From Sulfurovum sp. (GTDB lineage: Bacteria; Campylobacterota; Campylobacteria; Campylobacterales; Sulfurovaceae), in the NCBI GenBank assembly GCA_026984165.1, contig JALSSQ010000009.1:1-5745 (forward strand): a DNA stretch of 5,745 bases, read 5' to 3'. Below, in pieces: positions 1-5,745 of this stretch (position 1 is the first letter of the stretch; every line of letters starts with the position of its first letter). The notes under the pieces were generated by a model. It saw nothing but the letters and a program-made list of their open reading frames with translations. It did no database searches and was not told the origin of the DNA. A program made the position numbers and the translations under genes.

Positions 1-39
1 AAAAAGGAGAAGGATAAGAAGTTGACTTCATACACTTCT
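1..39 (-). terminator. Candidate expression platform of the second riboswitch (may continue off window)
   Basis: AGAAGT (39-34), in the 3' strand of stem P1, can pair with ACTTCT (22-17) across an 11-base loop, followed by a pyrimidine-rich stretch ending in TTTTT at the window edge. This mirrors the alternative pairing of the other copy with a different sequence. The stem is only six pairs and the U-tract is interrupted, so this is tentative. Confidence 0.35.
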
Positions 40-122
40 GGTAACTCGGCTAACTTATAAAATAAGTCCCGTAGCTTTCCGCCCTCACCTCACGATGAGT
101 TTGGCTTTTTCAAAAATAGTAT
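30..122 (-). promoter_or_regulatory. Cyclic di-GMP-I (GEMM-I) riboswitch aptamer, second copy; target off the left edge
   Basis: This is a second GEMM-I aptamer in the same orientation. P1 pairs ATACTATTTTTG (122-111) with CAGAAGTGTAT (40-30), using G-U pairs and one bulged T; it differs in sequence from the other copy yet still pairs. The core is nearly identical to that copy: five adenines, G20 equivalent at 105, the CTCATC-GTGA-GGTGAG hairpin, GGGCGGAAAGC with the A47 equivalent at 78, and the C92 equivalent at 41. The last hairpin uses GCTA/TAGC and ACTTAT/ATAAGT. Relative to the other copy, an A-U pair here replaces a C-G pair, a compensatory change supporting the fold. The same unusual C21-G46 pair is present. 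It begins about 55 bases after the stop of regulator copy B and points left, so it should control a gene beyond position 1. Confidence 0.88.
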
Positions 123-135
123 AATCGCACAAGAA

Positions 136-167
136 AGTATAAAATAAAAAAGTCAAGAAAAAGTCAA
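136..167 (-). promoter_or_regulatory. Promoter of the second riboswitch, with tandem TTGACT repeats
   Basis: TTGACT boxes at 167-162 and 156-151 repeat at 11 bp, followed after nine bases by TATACT at 141-136. This is the same geometry as the promoter at 1071-1102. The distal box also gives a 17-base spacer to TTTTAT (144-139). It starts ten bases after the stop of regulator copy B. The expected start of transcription, near 128-132, lies a few bases before the aptamer. The downstream gene is outside the window. Confidence 0.68.
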
Positions 168-176
168 AAAAATATT

Positions 177-887
177 TTATTTGGTTTCTAATGAATAACC
201 TACTTTACTGTAAGAGATGATTGGCAGATCAGGAAGTATCTGTCGTAAAGTATAAATAAGTGTTCGTAAAGCTGAATCTGAAATACTCTTTTCCCCCCAA
301 ATTTTTTCTGTTAATACATCAAAAGTAATTATTTGGTTATGCATAGTACAAAGAGCATCGACTAACAATTGATGCTTTTTTTTGAGTTTAACAGGTTGAT
401 TGTTTTTATATAATGTTTTTAAAGATTTGGAATATTTATATTGTTGATTGATGAAAACTGTATCAATATTGTCAACAGCATTTTTATAACGTAACATCTC
501 TTGTTGTACCAAATATCTTTTATATGCCAAACGCAATGTTACTTCAATGTCCTTAGAAGAAAAAGGTTTACTTATAAACCCGTAAGGACTCAATTCAAGT
601 ACTTCATCAAATGTGTGCTCATCACAATGTGCAGTGATAAAAATAATAGGTATATTTTGATTCATTTCTGAAATTTTTCGAGATAGTTGTATACCATCAA
701 CTGGACCAATAATATCCACATCCATCAAGATCATATTAGGCTGTGTTGTTTTCATATGTTTCAGCACATCTTTTGCATTATCATAACATACTATATTTTT
801 AACACCATTGTGTAGTAAAATATCTTTTAAATATCTTTGTGTTAATACTTCATCTTCAACTATCATTATATTTTGAGGTAACTGCAT
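177..887 (-). CDS. OmpR-type response regulator, copy B (riboswitch-controlled)
   Basis: This 236-residue response regulator is built like its paralogue at 1121-1837. The receiver domain (about 6-125) keeps E11/D12, phosphoacceptor D56 in ILMDVD, T85 in FITAH and K107 in SKPF, so it should be phosphorylatable. The OmpR-type winged helix (about 147-234) has PVKL, EKIWG, recognition-helix segment SALRTLIYTLR and wing SKVGYSL. No kinase gene is directly attached, so it probably shares the kinase at 1837-2994 (inference). The ATG at 885-887 follows AAAGGAAAA (893-901), a good ribosome-binding site with eight-base spacing. Its leader of about 180 nucleotides contains a cyclic di-GMP-I aptamer and a possible terminator, so its expression is probably set by c-di-GMP. 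Its recognition helix is almost the same as in copy A, which suggests the two proteins bind the same DNA sites. The receiver and linker have diverged more. Confidence 0.94.
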   Translation of the reverse strand: MQLPQNIMIVEDEVLTQRYLKDILLHNGVKNIVCYDNAKDVLKHMKTTQPNMILMDVDIIGPVDGIQLSRKISEMNQNIPIIFITAHCDEHTFDEVLELSPYGFISKPFSSKDIEVTLRLAYKRYLVQQEMLRYKNAVDNIDTVFINQQYKYSKSLKTLYKNNQPVKLKKKHQLLVDALCTMHNQIITFDVLTEKIWGEKSISDSALRTLIYTLRQILPDLPIISYSKVGYSLETK

Positions 888-945
888 ACTTATTTTCCTT
901 TAGCTATTGTCTGTTAGATTTTTGTATATAAAACATAAAGCTATG

Positions 946-993
946 AAAAAGTTAATAGTGTAAGTTATTTTATTTTTATGCACTATTGGCAAC
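946..993 (-). terminator. Candidate conditional terminator of the copy B leader riboswitch
   Basis: AATAGTG (987-981), part of the 3' strand of aptamer stem P1, can pair with CACTATT (960-954). Three further pairs, GTT (993-991) with AAC (953-951), form around a bulged GCC. TTTTT (950-946) follows. This hairpin and P1 cannot form together, so ligand-stabilised P1 would block termination, predicting an ON switch. The stem is AT-rich and the loop is about 20 bases, so termination may be weak. Confidence 0.5.
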
Positions 994-1068
994 CCGGCTA
1001 ACTTCACATAGAAGTCCCGCAGCTTTCCGCCCTCACCTCACGATGAGTTTGGCTTTTTCAATACTGCA
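979..1068 (-). promoter_or_regulatory. Cyclic di-GMP-I (GEMM-I) riboswitch aptamer, upstream of regulator copy B
   Basis: The minus strand folds as a GEMM-I aptamer. P1 pairs TGCAGTATTG (1068-1059) with CAATAGTGCA (988-979), ten positions with one G-G mismatch. It is followed by five adenines and a G (1053) at the place of Vc2 G20, the base that reads one ligand guanine. The next hairpin is CTCATC-GTGA-GGTGAG, with a GNRA tetraloop. Then comes GGGCGGAAAGC, with the intercalating adenine (A47 equivalent) at 1026. The last hairpin has GCTG/TAGC and ACTTC/GAAGT stems around the CGGG receptor segment, ending in AGCCGGGTTGCC with the C92 equivalent at 989. G at position 20 predicts c-di-GMP rather than cGAMP. 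One feature differs from Vc2: the 21-46 pair is C-G instead of G-C. The aptamer lies about 90 bases upstream of the regulator start it probably controls. The assignment comes from manual alignment to the remembered Vc2 sequence and structure, with numbering counted by hand. Confidence 0.9.
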
Positions 1069-1070
1069 CA

Positions 1071-1102
1071 AGTATAATAAAAAAAAGTCAAAAAAAAGTC
1101 AA
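1071..1102 (-). promoter_or_regulatory. Promoter of the copy B leader, with tandem TTGACT repeats
   Basis: Two TTGACT boxes lie at 1102-1097 and 1091-1086, exactly 11 bp apart, in a T-rich tract downstream of regulator copy A. The distal box gives a sigma70-like layout with TATTAT at 1079-1074 (17-base spacer). A TATACT at 1076-1071, nine bases after the proximal box, is the element shared with the other promoter copy. An A/T-tract upstream may act as an UP element. Transcription should begin around 1064-1069, at the edge of aptamer stem P1, which fits a riboswitch leader. The 11-bp direct repeat also resembles OmpR/PhoB-family operator spacing. Confidence 0.7.
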
Positions 1103-1120
1103 AAAAATTTTTTAATGTTT

Positions 1121-1837
1121 TTAATTATCAATCATTGTTTTTAAAGAATATCCTACTTTACTATGAGACATAATAGGTAAATCTGGATGTGATTTACGCA
1201 AAGTATACACTAATGTACGCAGGGCAGAACTAGATATGTTTTCAATTTCCCATATTTCCATCACTAATACTTCGTAAGTAACAACTCTATCAATATTTTG
1301 ACTGAGTATATGAATAAGTTTCTGTTGTTTTACATTTAATTTGACAGGAGTATTCTTATAATAAAGTTCTTGAGCATGTAAAGAATAACGATATGCATCT
1401 GAAATTTCTATAATATCTGCAGATGATTCTTTTACATATTTCTGCTTATTTTTCATGCTTGCAAGATATCTTTTGTACGCTAAAAGAATAGCAACTTCAA
1501 CATCTTTGGCAGAAAAAGGTTTTGTAATAAAACCAAAAGGAGAAAGTTCAAGTACTTCTTGAAATGTTTCATTATCACTATGTGCTGAAATGAAAACAAT
1601 CGGTATATCGTCTATTCTCAAAATTTCTCGTGATAACTGTATACCATCCATTGCGCCTTTTATATTGATATCCATAAGTATGATATCATACTTTGTATTT
1701 TTTAACTTTGACAACGCATCTTTTGCATTATCATAACATTCTACACTTTCTATTTTGTACTGTTCCAATATATTTTTAAGATATCTTTGCGTAATGACCT
1801 CATCTTCAACAATCATAATATGTTGTGGCAATTGCAT
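1121..1837 (-). CDS. OmpR-type response regulator, copy A (kinase-coupled)
   Basis: This is a predicted DNA-binding response regulator of 238 residues, with a receiver domain (about 6-125) and an OmpR/PhoB winged-helix domain (about 145-234). Receiver residues are intact: acidic pocket E11/D12 in IVEDE, phosphoacceptor D56 in ILMDIN, S84 in FISAH and K106 in TKPF. The winged helix shows the usual pattern: a hydrophobic core strand PVKL, then EIW, then a recognition-helix segment SALRTLVYTLR, then the wing SKVGYSL. Its ATG overlaps the kinase stop (TAATG), and its Shine-Dalgarno AAGGAGA lies inside the last kinase codons, so the two are translationally coupled and probably cotranscribed. No riboswitch precedes this copy. 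It is paralogous to the regulator at 177-887: about half the residues match by hand alignment, and the first five residues and the recognition helix are nearly identical. Target genes are unknown; the tandem repeats in the two downstream promoters are candidates. Confidence 0.94.
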   Translation of the reverse strand: MQLPQHIMIVEDEVITQRYLKNILEQYKIESVECYDNAKDALSKLKNTKYDIILMDINIKGAMDGIQLSREILRIDDIPIVFISAHSDNETFQEVLELSPFGFITKPFSAKDVEVAILLAYKRYLASMKNKQKYVKESSADIIEISDAYRYSLHAQELYYKNTPVKLNVKQQKLIHILSQNIDRVVTYEVLVMEIWEIENISSSALRTLVYTLRKSHPDLPIMSHSKVGYSLKTMIDN

Positions 1838-1850
1838 TATATTTCTCCTT
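1835..1850 (-). promoter_or_regulatory. Ribosome-binding site and TAATG overlap, kinase to regulator copy A
   Basis: AAGGAGA (1850-1844) lies six bases before the ATG of regulator copy A, within the last codons of the kinase. The kinase stop TAA and the regulator ATG share one base. This fixes the regulator start and indicates coupled translation of the pair. Confidence 0.85.
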
Positions 1851-2994
1851 TTAAAGAAAAATAGACACGAATAGTTGTGCCTTTATTTACATCAATATCC
1901 AGCCTTCCATCAGGTAAAGAGATAGACAAATCTTCTATCAATGTCATGCCTAAAGATTGATACTCCTTTTGCGTATTAAAACCTATACCGTCATCTTTAA
2001 TGGTCAAAATACACCCTTTACCATGATTTTGCAATGTCACATCTATTCTTCCTATACCTGCACTGTAAGCATGCTCAATAGCATTACTTACTGCTTCATT
2101 AACGATGAGTCCCAAACTTATACTGTCTTTTATCCCCAAAGTAATATATCCTATATTTGCAATAATTGTATGTTGCGTGATCTTTTGTAAATTATCTAAT
2201 ACTTCTCCCAAATACTGATGCATATCTACTTCTTCATAAGACATACCTTTATAAAGATTTTCATGAACAAAACTCATAGATTTAATCCTATCCACATGCG
2301 CATGAAACATTTTTTTATATTTAGGATCTTCTACTTTAAATGACTGTGTTTCTAACAACCCCATCATTACCTGCATATTGTTTTTTGTCCGATGATGTAC
2401 TTCTTTAAATAACAATCTATTATCTTCTATAGAGCGGTTTAATTTATCTTCATACACACTTCGCTCTTTTTCAATAATATATACAATATAAGATACTCCC
2501 AAGTAAGCCAACATAATTTGTATCAAAAGAGTCTTATCATAAAGAAGAATTACCTGTTGGAATAATGATAATATAAGTACAAACACAAAACCTACAAAAA
2601 TCATGCCAGTCCAAAAAATACCTTTTTTCTCACCTAAAACGTAAAAGGCAACAATAGGCAAAGTAGAAAACCAAAATAATGAAAACTCTGCATTATAATC
2701 GGGGACAAACAATGTAATTAAGAGAAAAACAGAATAAATCACTAAAATAATTTCAGAAATACGCTCAATACTTACATATCGAGGGAATAACATATAAAAT
2801 CCATAAAGTATTAACATTGTTACAAGTTCAATAATTGCCATGCTTTTATAGCCATAATGAATACTCTCATATAAGTCATACATCATTGCTATAGCTGGTA
2901 GATAAACAAGCAAGGAAACCATTATTGCTTTCAGATGATTTCTACTTTCAACAGGGAAATATTTTCCTTTTAAAATATCTTCTTTTAGAGTCAT
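1837..2994 (-). CDS. Membrane sensor histidine kinase, HisKA_2 type
   Basis: This is a predicted inner-membrane sensor kinase that autophosphorylates on histidine and passes phosphate to a response regulator. The N-terminal half has about six hydrophobic helices (roughly residues 23-42, 51-70, 79-97, 104-121, 125-151 and 155-174) with no sizeable extracytoplasmic sensor domain, so the signal is probably sensed within the membrane. A short linker leads to the HisKA_2 dimerisation region, EVHHRTKNNMQ (198-208); the phosphoacceptor is H200 or, more likely, H201, which precedes the conserved arginine. The HATPase_c domain follows, with N box NEAVSNAIEHAY (299-310), G1 box DDGIGF (334-339) and G2 SLGMTL (347-352). 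All key catalytic residues are present. The start ATG (2992-2994) follows a Shine-Dalgarno sequence AAGGTGA. The stop TAA overlaps the ATG of the downstream regulator by one base, which makes that regulator its probable cognate partner. The stimulus cannot be told from the sequence. Confidence 0.93.
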   Translation of the reverse strand: MTLKEDILKGKYFPVESRNHLKAIMVSLLVYLPAIAMMYDLYESIHYGYKSMAIIELVTMLILYGFYMLFPRYVSIERISEIILVIYSVFLLITLFVPDYNAEFSLFWFSTLPIVAFYVLGEKKGIFWTGMIFVGFVFVLILSLFQQVILLYDKTLLIQIMLAYLGVSYIVYIIEKERSVYEDKLNRSIEDNRLLFKEVHHRTKNNMQVMMGLLETQSFKVEDPKYKKMFHAHVDRIKSMSFVHENLYKGMSYEEVDMHQYLGEVLDNLQKITQHTIIANIGYITLGIKDSISLGLIVNEAVSNAIEHAYSAGIGRIDVTLQNHGKGCILTIKDDGIGFNTQKEYQSLGMTLIEDLSISLPDGRLDIDVNKGTTIRVYFSLKGEI

Positions 2995-3006
2995 TCATCA
3001 CCTTTC
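2992..3006 (-). promoter_or_regulatory. Ribosome-binding site of the histidine kinase
   Basis: The 30 bases between the mfd stop and the kinase start hold GAAAGGTGATGA directly before the ATG, a good Shine-Dalgarno match that supports this start. No terminator hairpin or separate promoter is visible in the gap, so the kinase may be read from the mfd transcript or from a promoter inside mfd. Confidence 0.75.
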
Positions 3007-3024
3007 ATAACTTATTTTAACAAA

Positions 3025-5745
3025 TTACTTCTTCAAATACCCCATCGCAGTAGCGATGATGTCATCATCATCTTTAGAATTTGATTTGAGTACTACACGC
3101 TCTTTGTTCTCATCTCTAAACTCTATAAAGACGTTTTCTCCATAAGAAGAGACTTTTGAGATACCCTTTTGGCGTGCAAGCACTTTCATGACTATCACAT
3201 CTATAAACTGTCTAGTTATTGTATCCAGTTTACCAAATCTGTCTGCTATCTCTGCCTCTATCTCATAGACTTCCCCTGTCGTCTCACATAGTGAAAGTCT
3301 CCTATAAAGCTCCAAGCGCAATCTATCCTCTTCGATCAGCTCTTCATTGAGGTAGGCATCGACAGAGAGTTTCATATCTATATTTTGTGCCACCTCTTTG
3401 TCTTGTCCGCTGAGCTCTTTGATAGCATCTTCCAACATACGCAAATACAAAGAGTAGCCTATCTGTTTGATGTGCCCAGACTGTGCCTCACCTATGATGT
3501 TGCCCCCGCCACGTATCTCTAAGTCATGAAAAGCAAGCACCGCCCCAGAGCCTAGATCAGAGTGAGATTCAAGCGCAAGTAGCCGTCGTTTGGCATTATC
3601 GCTTAGACGCTCTTTGTCTGTAACCATAAAGTAACAATACCCCTCTTTGCCTCCACGCCCCACACGCCCACGAAGCTGGTGCAAATCTGCAATACCAAAG
3701 TTATCTGCACCATCGACTATCATGGTATTGGCATGTGGCATGTGTATGCCTGACTCTACAATAGAGGTAGAAAGGAGTACATCATACTCTCCATCTTCAA
3801 AAAGCATCATCTCATCTTCTGTCTCTTTGGCAGAGATTTTAGAGTGAAGCACTGCGATGCGAAGTTTGGGAAGTATCTCCAAGAGTTGTTTTTTCTTCTC
3901 CTCTATCCCTGCGATGGAGTTAAAGACATAAAATATCTGTCCTCCTCTACGCATCTCTCTTAAGATGGCTTCTTTGATGACTTTATCATCATACGACTTT
4001 ACAAAAGTTCTTACCCCTTGGCGCTCAGTAGGAGGGGTGAGGATTTCAGAAAAACTTTTTACATCTGACATTGCAAGATTAAGTGAACGTGGTATAGGGG
4101 TCGCAGACATAGAGAGCAGATGCACATCGATGGCTATCTCTTTGAGTGCCTCTTTTTGCTTGACCCCAAACTTATGCTCTTCATCTATCACGACAAGCGC
4201 CAGATTTTTAAATTTTGCTTTGAGTAGTGCATGGGTACCCACCACCACATCAATACTCCCCTCTTCAAGTGCCGAAAGTATCTCGCGCTTCTCTTTAGGT
4301 GTAGAGAACCTATCTAGCTTTGCCACTTTGATACCCCAATCATAAAAACGCTCTTTAAGTGACTTATAGTGCTGAGAAGAGAGCAAGGTAGTAGGGGCTA
4401 TCATCATCGCCTGATACCCATTTTTTACTGCAATAAACATCCCATTCATCGCCACTTCAGTTTTACCAAAACCTACATCCGCAGAGAGCAATCTGTCCAT
4501 CATCTTGCCTGAAGACATATCATCTAGCATATCATTAATAGCTCTGATTTGATCCTCCGTATGTACAAAACCGGATTTAGACATAAATATCTGATGTTCT
4601 GTAGCGATTTTACTCCCCAATTCCCTCAAATCACTTCTACTTCCTACCTCCTCATTTCTCACTAAAACAATCCCTTTTTTCAAGTGTCGCTGTGCAGAGA
4701 GATTGATAATTTGTGAGGCAATAGCAAAAAGTTTCTCTTTAACTTTGGCTTTAAGCTTTTTAAAGCTGGCTTTCCCCATACGGTCAAGCACAGGCACTGC
4801 CCCACCCTCTGCCACATAGCGATCGATTACTTCAAGGTTGGAAACAGGGATAAGCAGGGTATCTTCATTTTGATAATGCAGTACCACAAACTCTGAAAGT
4901 GCCCCCAATATCTCTCTTTTTTCAATGCCCTTAAAAATCCCCACCCCATAGTTCTCATGCACCACATAATCCCCAGGTTTTAGCTCATCAAGGATGATAG
5001 AGGCTTTTTTAACCTTTTTACGTTTGAGTGGTTTGTTGAGTGAGAGTATAAGTCTGTCACTTCCGAGAAGATTAACAATCCCCTCTTGATAGACAAATTG
5101 AACTAGGGGTCTGGTGATTTGTGATGCGTCGTGGAGCGATGCATCATGAATCACCTGACCCCCTGATGCTGATAGTACCCAAGTAGGAAATTCAGAACCT
5201 CTTACGATACTCTCATTTTTAGCGATGATAGTAATCTGTTTCTCTTTATGCGATTCAAGTAGTTGATTGTGATTAACCACTTCAATGTCTCTGTATTTTG
5301 AACCTTCAGGAATGGCAGGGAGCAAAAATGCTTTGCGTGGTACCAGTGGCTCTGTTAGTTCATACACTTCTTTAAGTTCATCATCCAAATTGGCTGCCCA
5401 GACAGCAGAAAATTGTTCTAAAGCGCTTTGTCCCAAGTCATCAAGATGCCACAACCCAAGTGAATCTATGTCTTTTACAAAGGTATCATAGTGACTCATT
5501 TCACATCTATTTTTCAAGGCTTCATGCTGGGCTTTGTCTAAGGCTAAAAATGCTGAAGTAAAGGTAAGCTCTTCTAACTCTTCACTCACACGTTTTTGCG
5601 TACCTTCATCATAATGCTGTATGCTCTCCACCTCCTCATCAAACAAAGAGATACGATACGGCTTGTCTGCATCGATAGGATAAATATCTATAATATCCCC
5701 ACGAAACGAGACTTCCCCACGCTGTGCAGCGATATCTGTAAAATG
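3025..5745 (-). CDS. mfd: Transcription-repair coupling factor Mfd (5' end off window)
   Basis: Mfd is a cytoplasmic DNA translocase that dislodges RNA polymerase stalled at lesions and recruits UvrA for nucleotide excision repair. About 906 residues are visible, numbered here from the right edge. The fragment opens with a UvrB-like segment containing RGDIIDIYP (15-23). The CarD-like RNA-polymerase-interaction domain follows at about 255-313 (KPGDYVVHENYGVGIFKG). The SF2 helicase core has Walker A ADVGFGKT (422-429), the DEEH box (521-524), the SAT motif, and motifs V/VI ending in QLRGRVGRG. The C-terminal TRCF domain completes it. The stop is TAA at 3025-3027. The reading frame stays open to the right edge, and conserved Mfd sequence lies upstream of the TTG at 5644-5646, so that TTG is not the start. 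Campylobacterota Mfd proteins are short, near 1000 residues, so perhaps 80-100 residues are missing. The first Walker A glycine is alanine. It precedes the kinase gene by 30 bases with no visible terminator. Confidence 0.97.
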   Translation of the reverse strand, partial: HFTDIAAQRGEVSFRGDIIDIYPIDADKPYRISLFDEEVESIQHYDEGTQKRVSEELEELTFTSAFLALDKAQHEALKNRCEMSHYDTFVKDIDSLGLWHLDDLGQSALEQFSAVWAANLDDELKEVYELTEPLVPRKAFLLPAIPEGSKYRDIEVVNHNQLLESHKEKQITIIAKNESIVRGSEFPTWVLSASGGQVIHDASLHDASQITRPLVQFVYQEGIVNLLGSDRLILSLNKPLKRKKVKKASIILDELKPGDYVVHENYGVGIFKGIEKREILGALSEFVVLHYQNEDTLLIPVSNLEVIDRYVAEGGAVPVLDRMGKASFKKLKAKVKEKLFAIASQIINLSAQRHLKKGIVLVRNEEVGSRSDLRELGSKIATEHQIFMSKSGFVHTEDQIRAINDMLDDMSSGKMMDRLLSADVGFGKTEVAMNGMFIAVKNGYQAMMIAPTTLLSSQHYKSLKERFYDWGIKVAKLDRFSTPKEKREILSALEEGSIDVVVGTHALLKAKFKNLALVVIDEEHKFGVKQKEALKEIAIDVHLLSMSATPIPRSLNLAMSDVKSFSEILTPPTERQGVRTFVKSYDDKVIKEAILREMRRGGQIFYVFNSIAGIEEKKKQLLEILPKLRIAVLHSKISAKETEDEMMLFEDGEYDVLLSTSIVESGIHMPHANTMIVDGADNFGIADLHQLRGRVGRGGKEGYCYFMVTDKERLSDNAKRRLLALESHSDLGSGAVLAFHDLEIRGGGNIIGEAQSGHIKQIGYSLYLRMLEDAIKELSGQDKEVAQNIDMKLSVDAYLNEELIEEDRLRLELYRRLSLCETTGEVYEIEAEIADRFGKLDTITRQFIDVIVMKVLARQKGISKVSSYGENVFIEFRDENKERVVLKSNSKDDDDIIATAMGYLKK

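Larger units (their letters stand above)
30..1837 (-). repeat. Tandem duplication of [response regulator + promoter + GEMM-I aptamer]
   Basis: Two diverged units lie head to tail. Offsets between equivalent points are nearly constant: start codons 1837/887 (950), stops 1121/177 (944), G20 equivalents 1053/105 (948), C93 equivalents 988/40 (948), -10 boxes 1076/141 (935). The aptamer core is far more conserved than the flanks. The right unit is attached to the kinase; the left unit follows a riboswitch. Confidence 0.8.

Noticed and set aside
1..176. CRISPR array, tRNA or insertion sequence in the non-coding stretches
   Set aside because: The repeated elements are two riboswitch-promoter units about 950 bases apart; no short regular repeats, cloverleaf, or terminal inverted repeats with a transposase were seen.
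898..940. Pairing of CTTTA (940-936) with TAAAG (902-898) hiding the copy B ribosome-binding site
   Set aside because: Only five AT-rich pairs across a long loop and no link to aptamer pairing; too weak to call a translational switch.
1097..1112. A-tract/T-tract palindrome after regulator copy A as an intrinsic terminator
   Set aside because: There is no GC stem and no room for a loop; it fits better as an AT-rich upstream element of the promoter.
1957..2190. Plus-strand open frame of 77 codons inside the kinase
   Set aside because: It is antisense to the HATPase_c domain and shows no domain or start signal of its own.
2996..2998. Alternative ATG just upstream of the kinase start
   Set aside because: It is in a different frame from the kinase and overlaps the Shine-Dalgarno region; the ATG at 2992-2994 is in frame and well spaced.
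3647..5491. Plus-strand open frames inside mfd (3647-3847, 3965-4345, 5285-5491)
   Set aside because: They lie fully antisense to conserved Mfd codons, are Ser/Thr-rich without recognisable domains, and have no convincing ribosome-binding site.
5644..5646. TTG as the start codon of mfd
   Set aside because: The frame stays open to the right edge and encodes conserved Mfd sequence (RGDIIDIYP and PYRI before LFDEEVESI), so the gene continues beyond the window.

Overview
The window reads as chromosomal DNA of an AT-rich member of Campylobacterota (Sulfurimonas/Sulfurovum/Arcobacter-like). This is inferred from the compact Mfd sequence and base composition; genus is not resolved. Every real gene and RNA element lies on the minus strand, so the biological order runs from the right edge to the left edge.

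Right part (5745 to 3025): the C-terminal ~906 residues of Mfd, the transcription-repair coupling factor. The gene runs off the right edge. Thirty bases after its stop begins a two-component locus (2994 to 1121): a six-helix membrane histidine kinase of the HisKA_2 type, whose stop overlaps the start of an OmpR-type response regulator (TAATG overlap), so kinase and regulator are translationally coupled.

Left part (1120 to 1): a tandem arrangement. After the first regulator comes a promoter that fires straight into a cyclic di-GMP-I (GEMM-I) riboswitch, then a second OmpR-type regulator paralogous to the first (about half the residues identical), then a second copy of the same promoter plus riboswitch whose target gene lies off the left edge. 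The two [regulator + promoter + aptamer] units repeat with a period of about 944-950 bases.

How the parts may work together (inference): the kinase signals to the coupled regulator. Each aptamer promoter carries two TTGACT repeats 11 bp apart, an arrangement typical of OmpR/PhoB-type binding sites, so the regulators may control these promoters. Each transcript then has to pass a c-di-GMP sensor. In both copies the 3' strand of aptamer stem P1 can pair instead with a downstream segment, suggesting an anti-termination (c-di-GMP = ON) switch. The output would be a two-input gate (phosphorelay AND second messenger) that controls a second regulator and at least one further gene outside the window.
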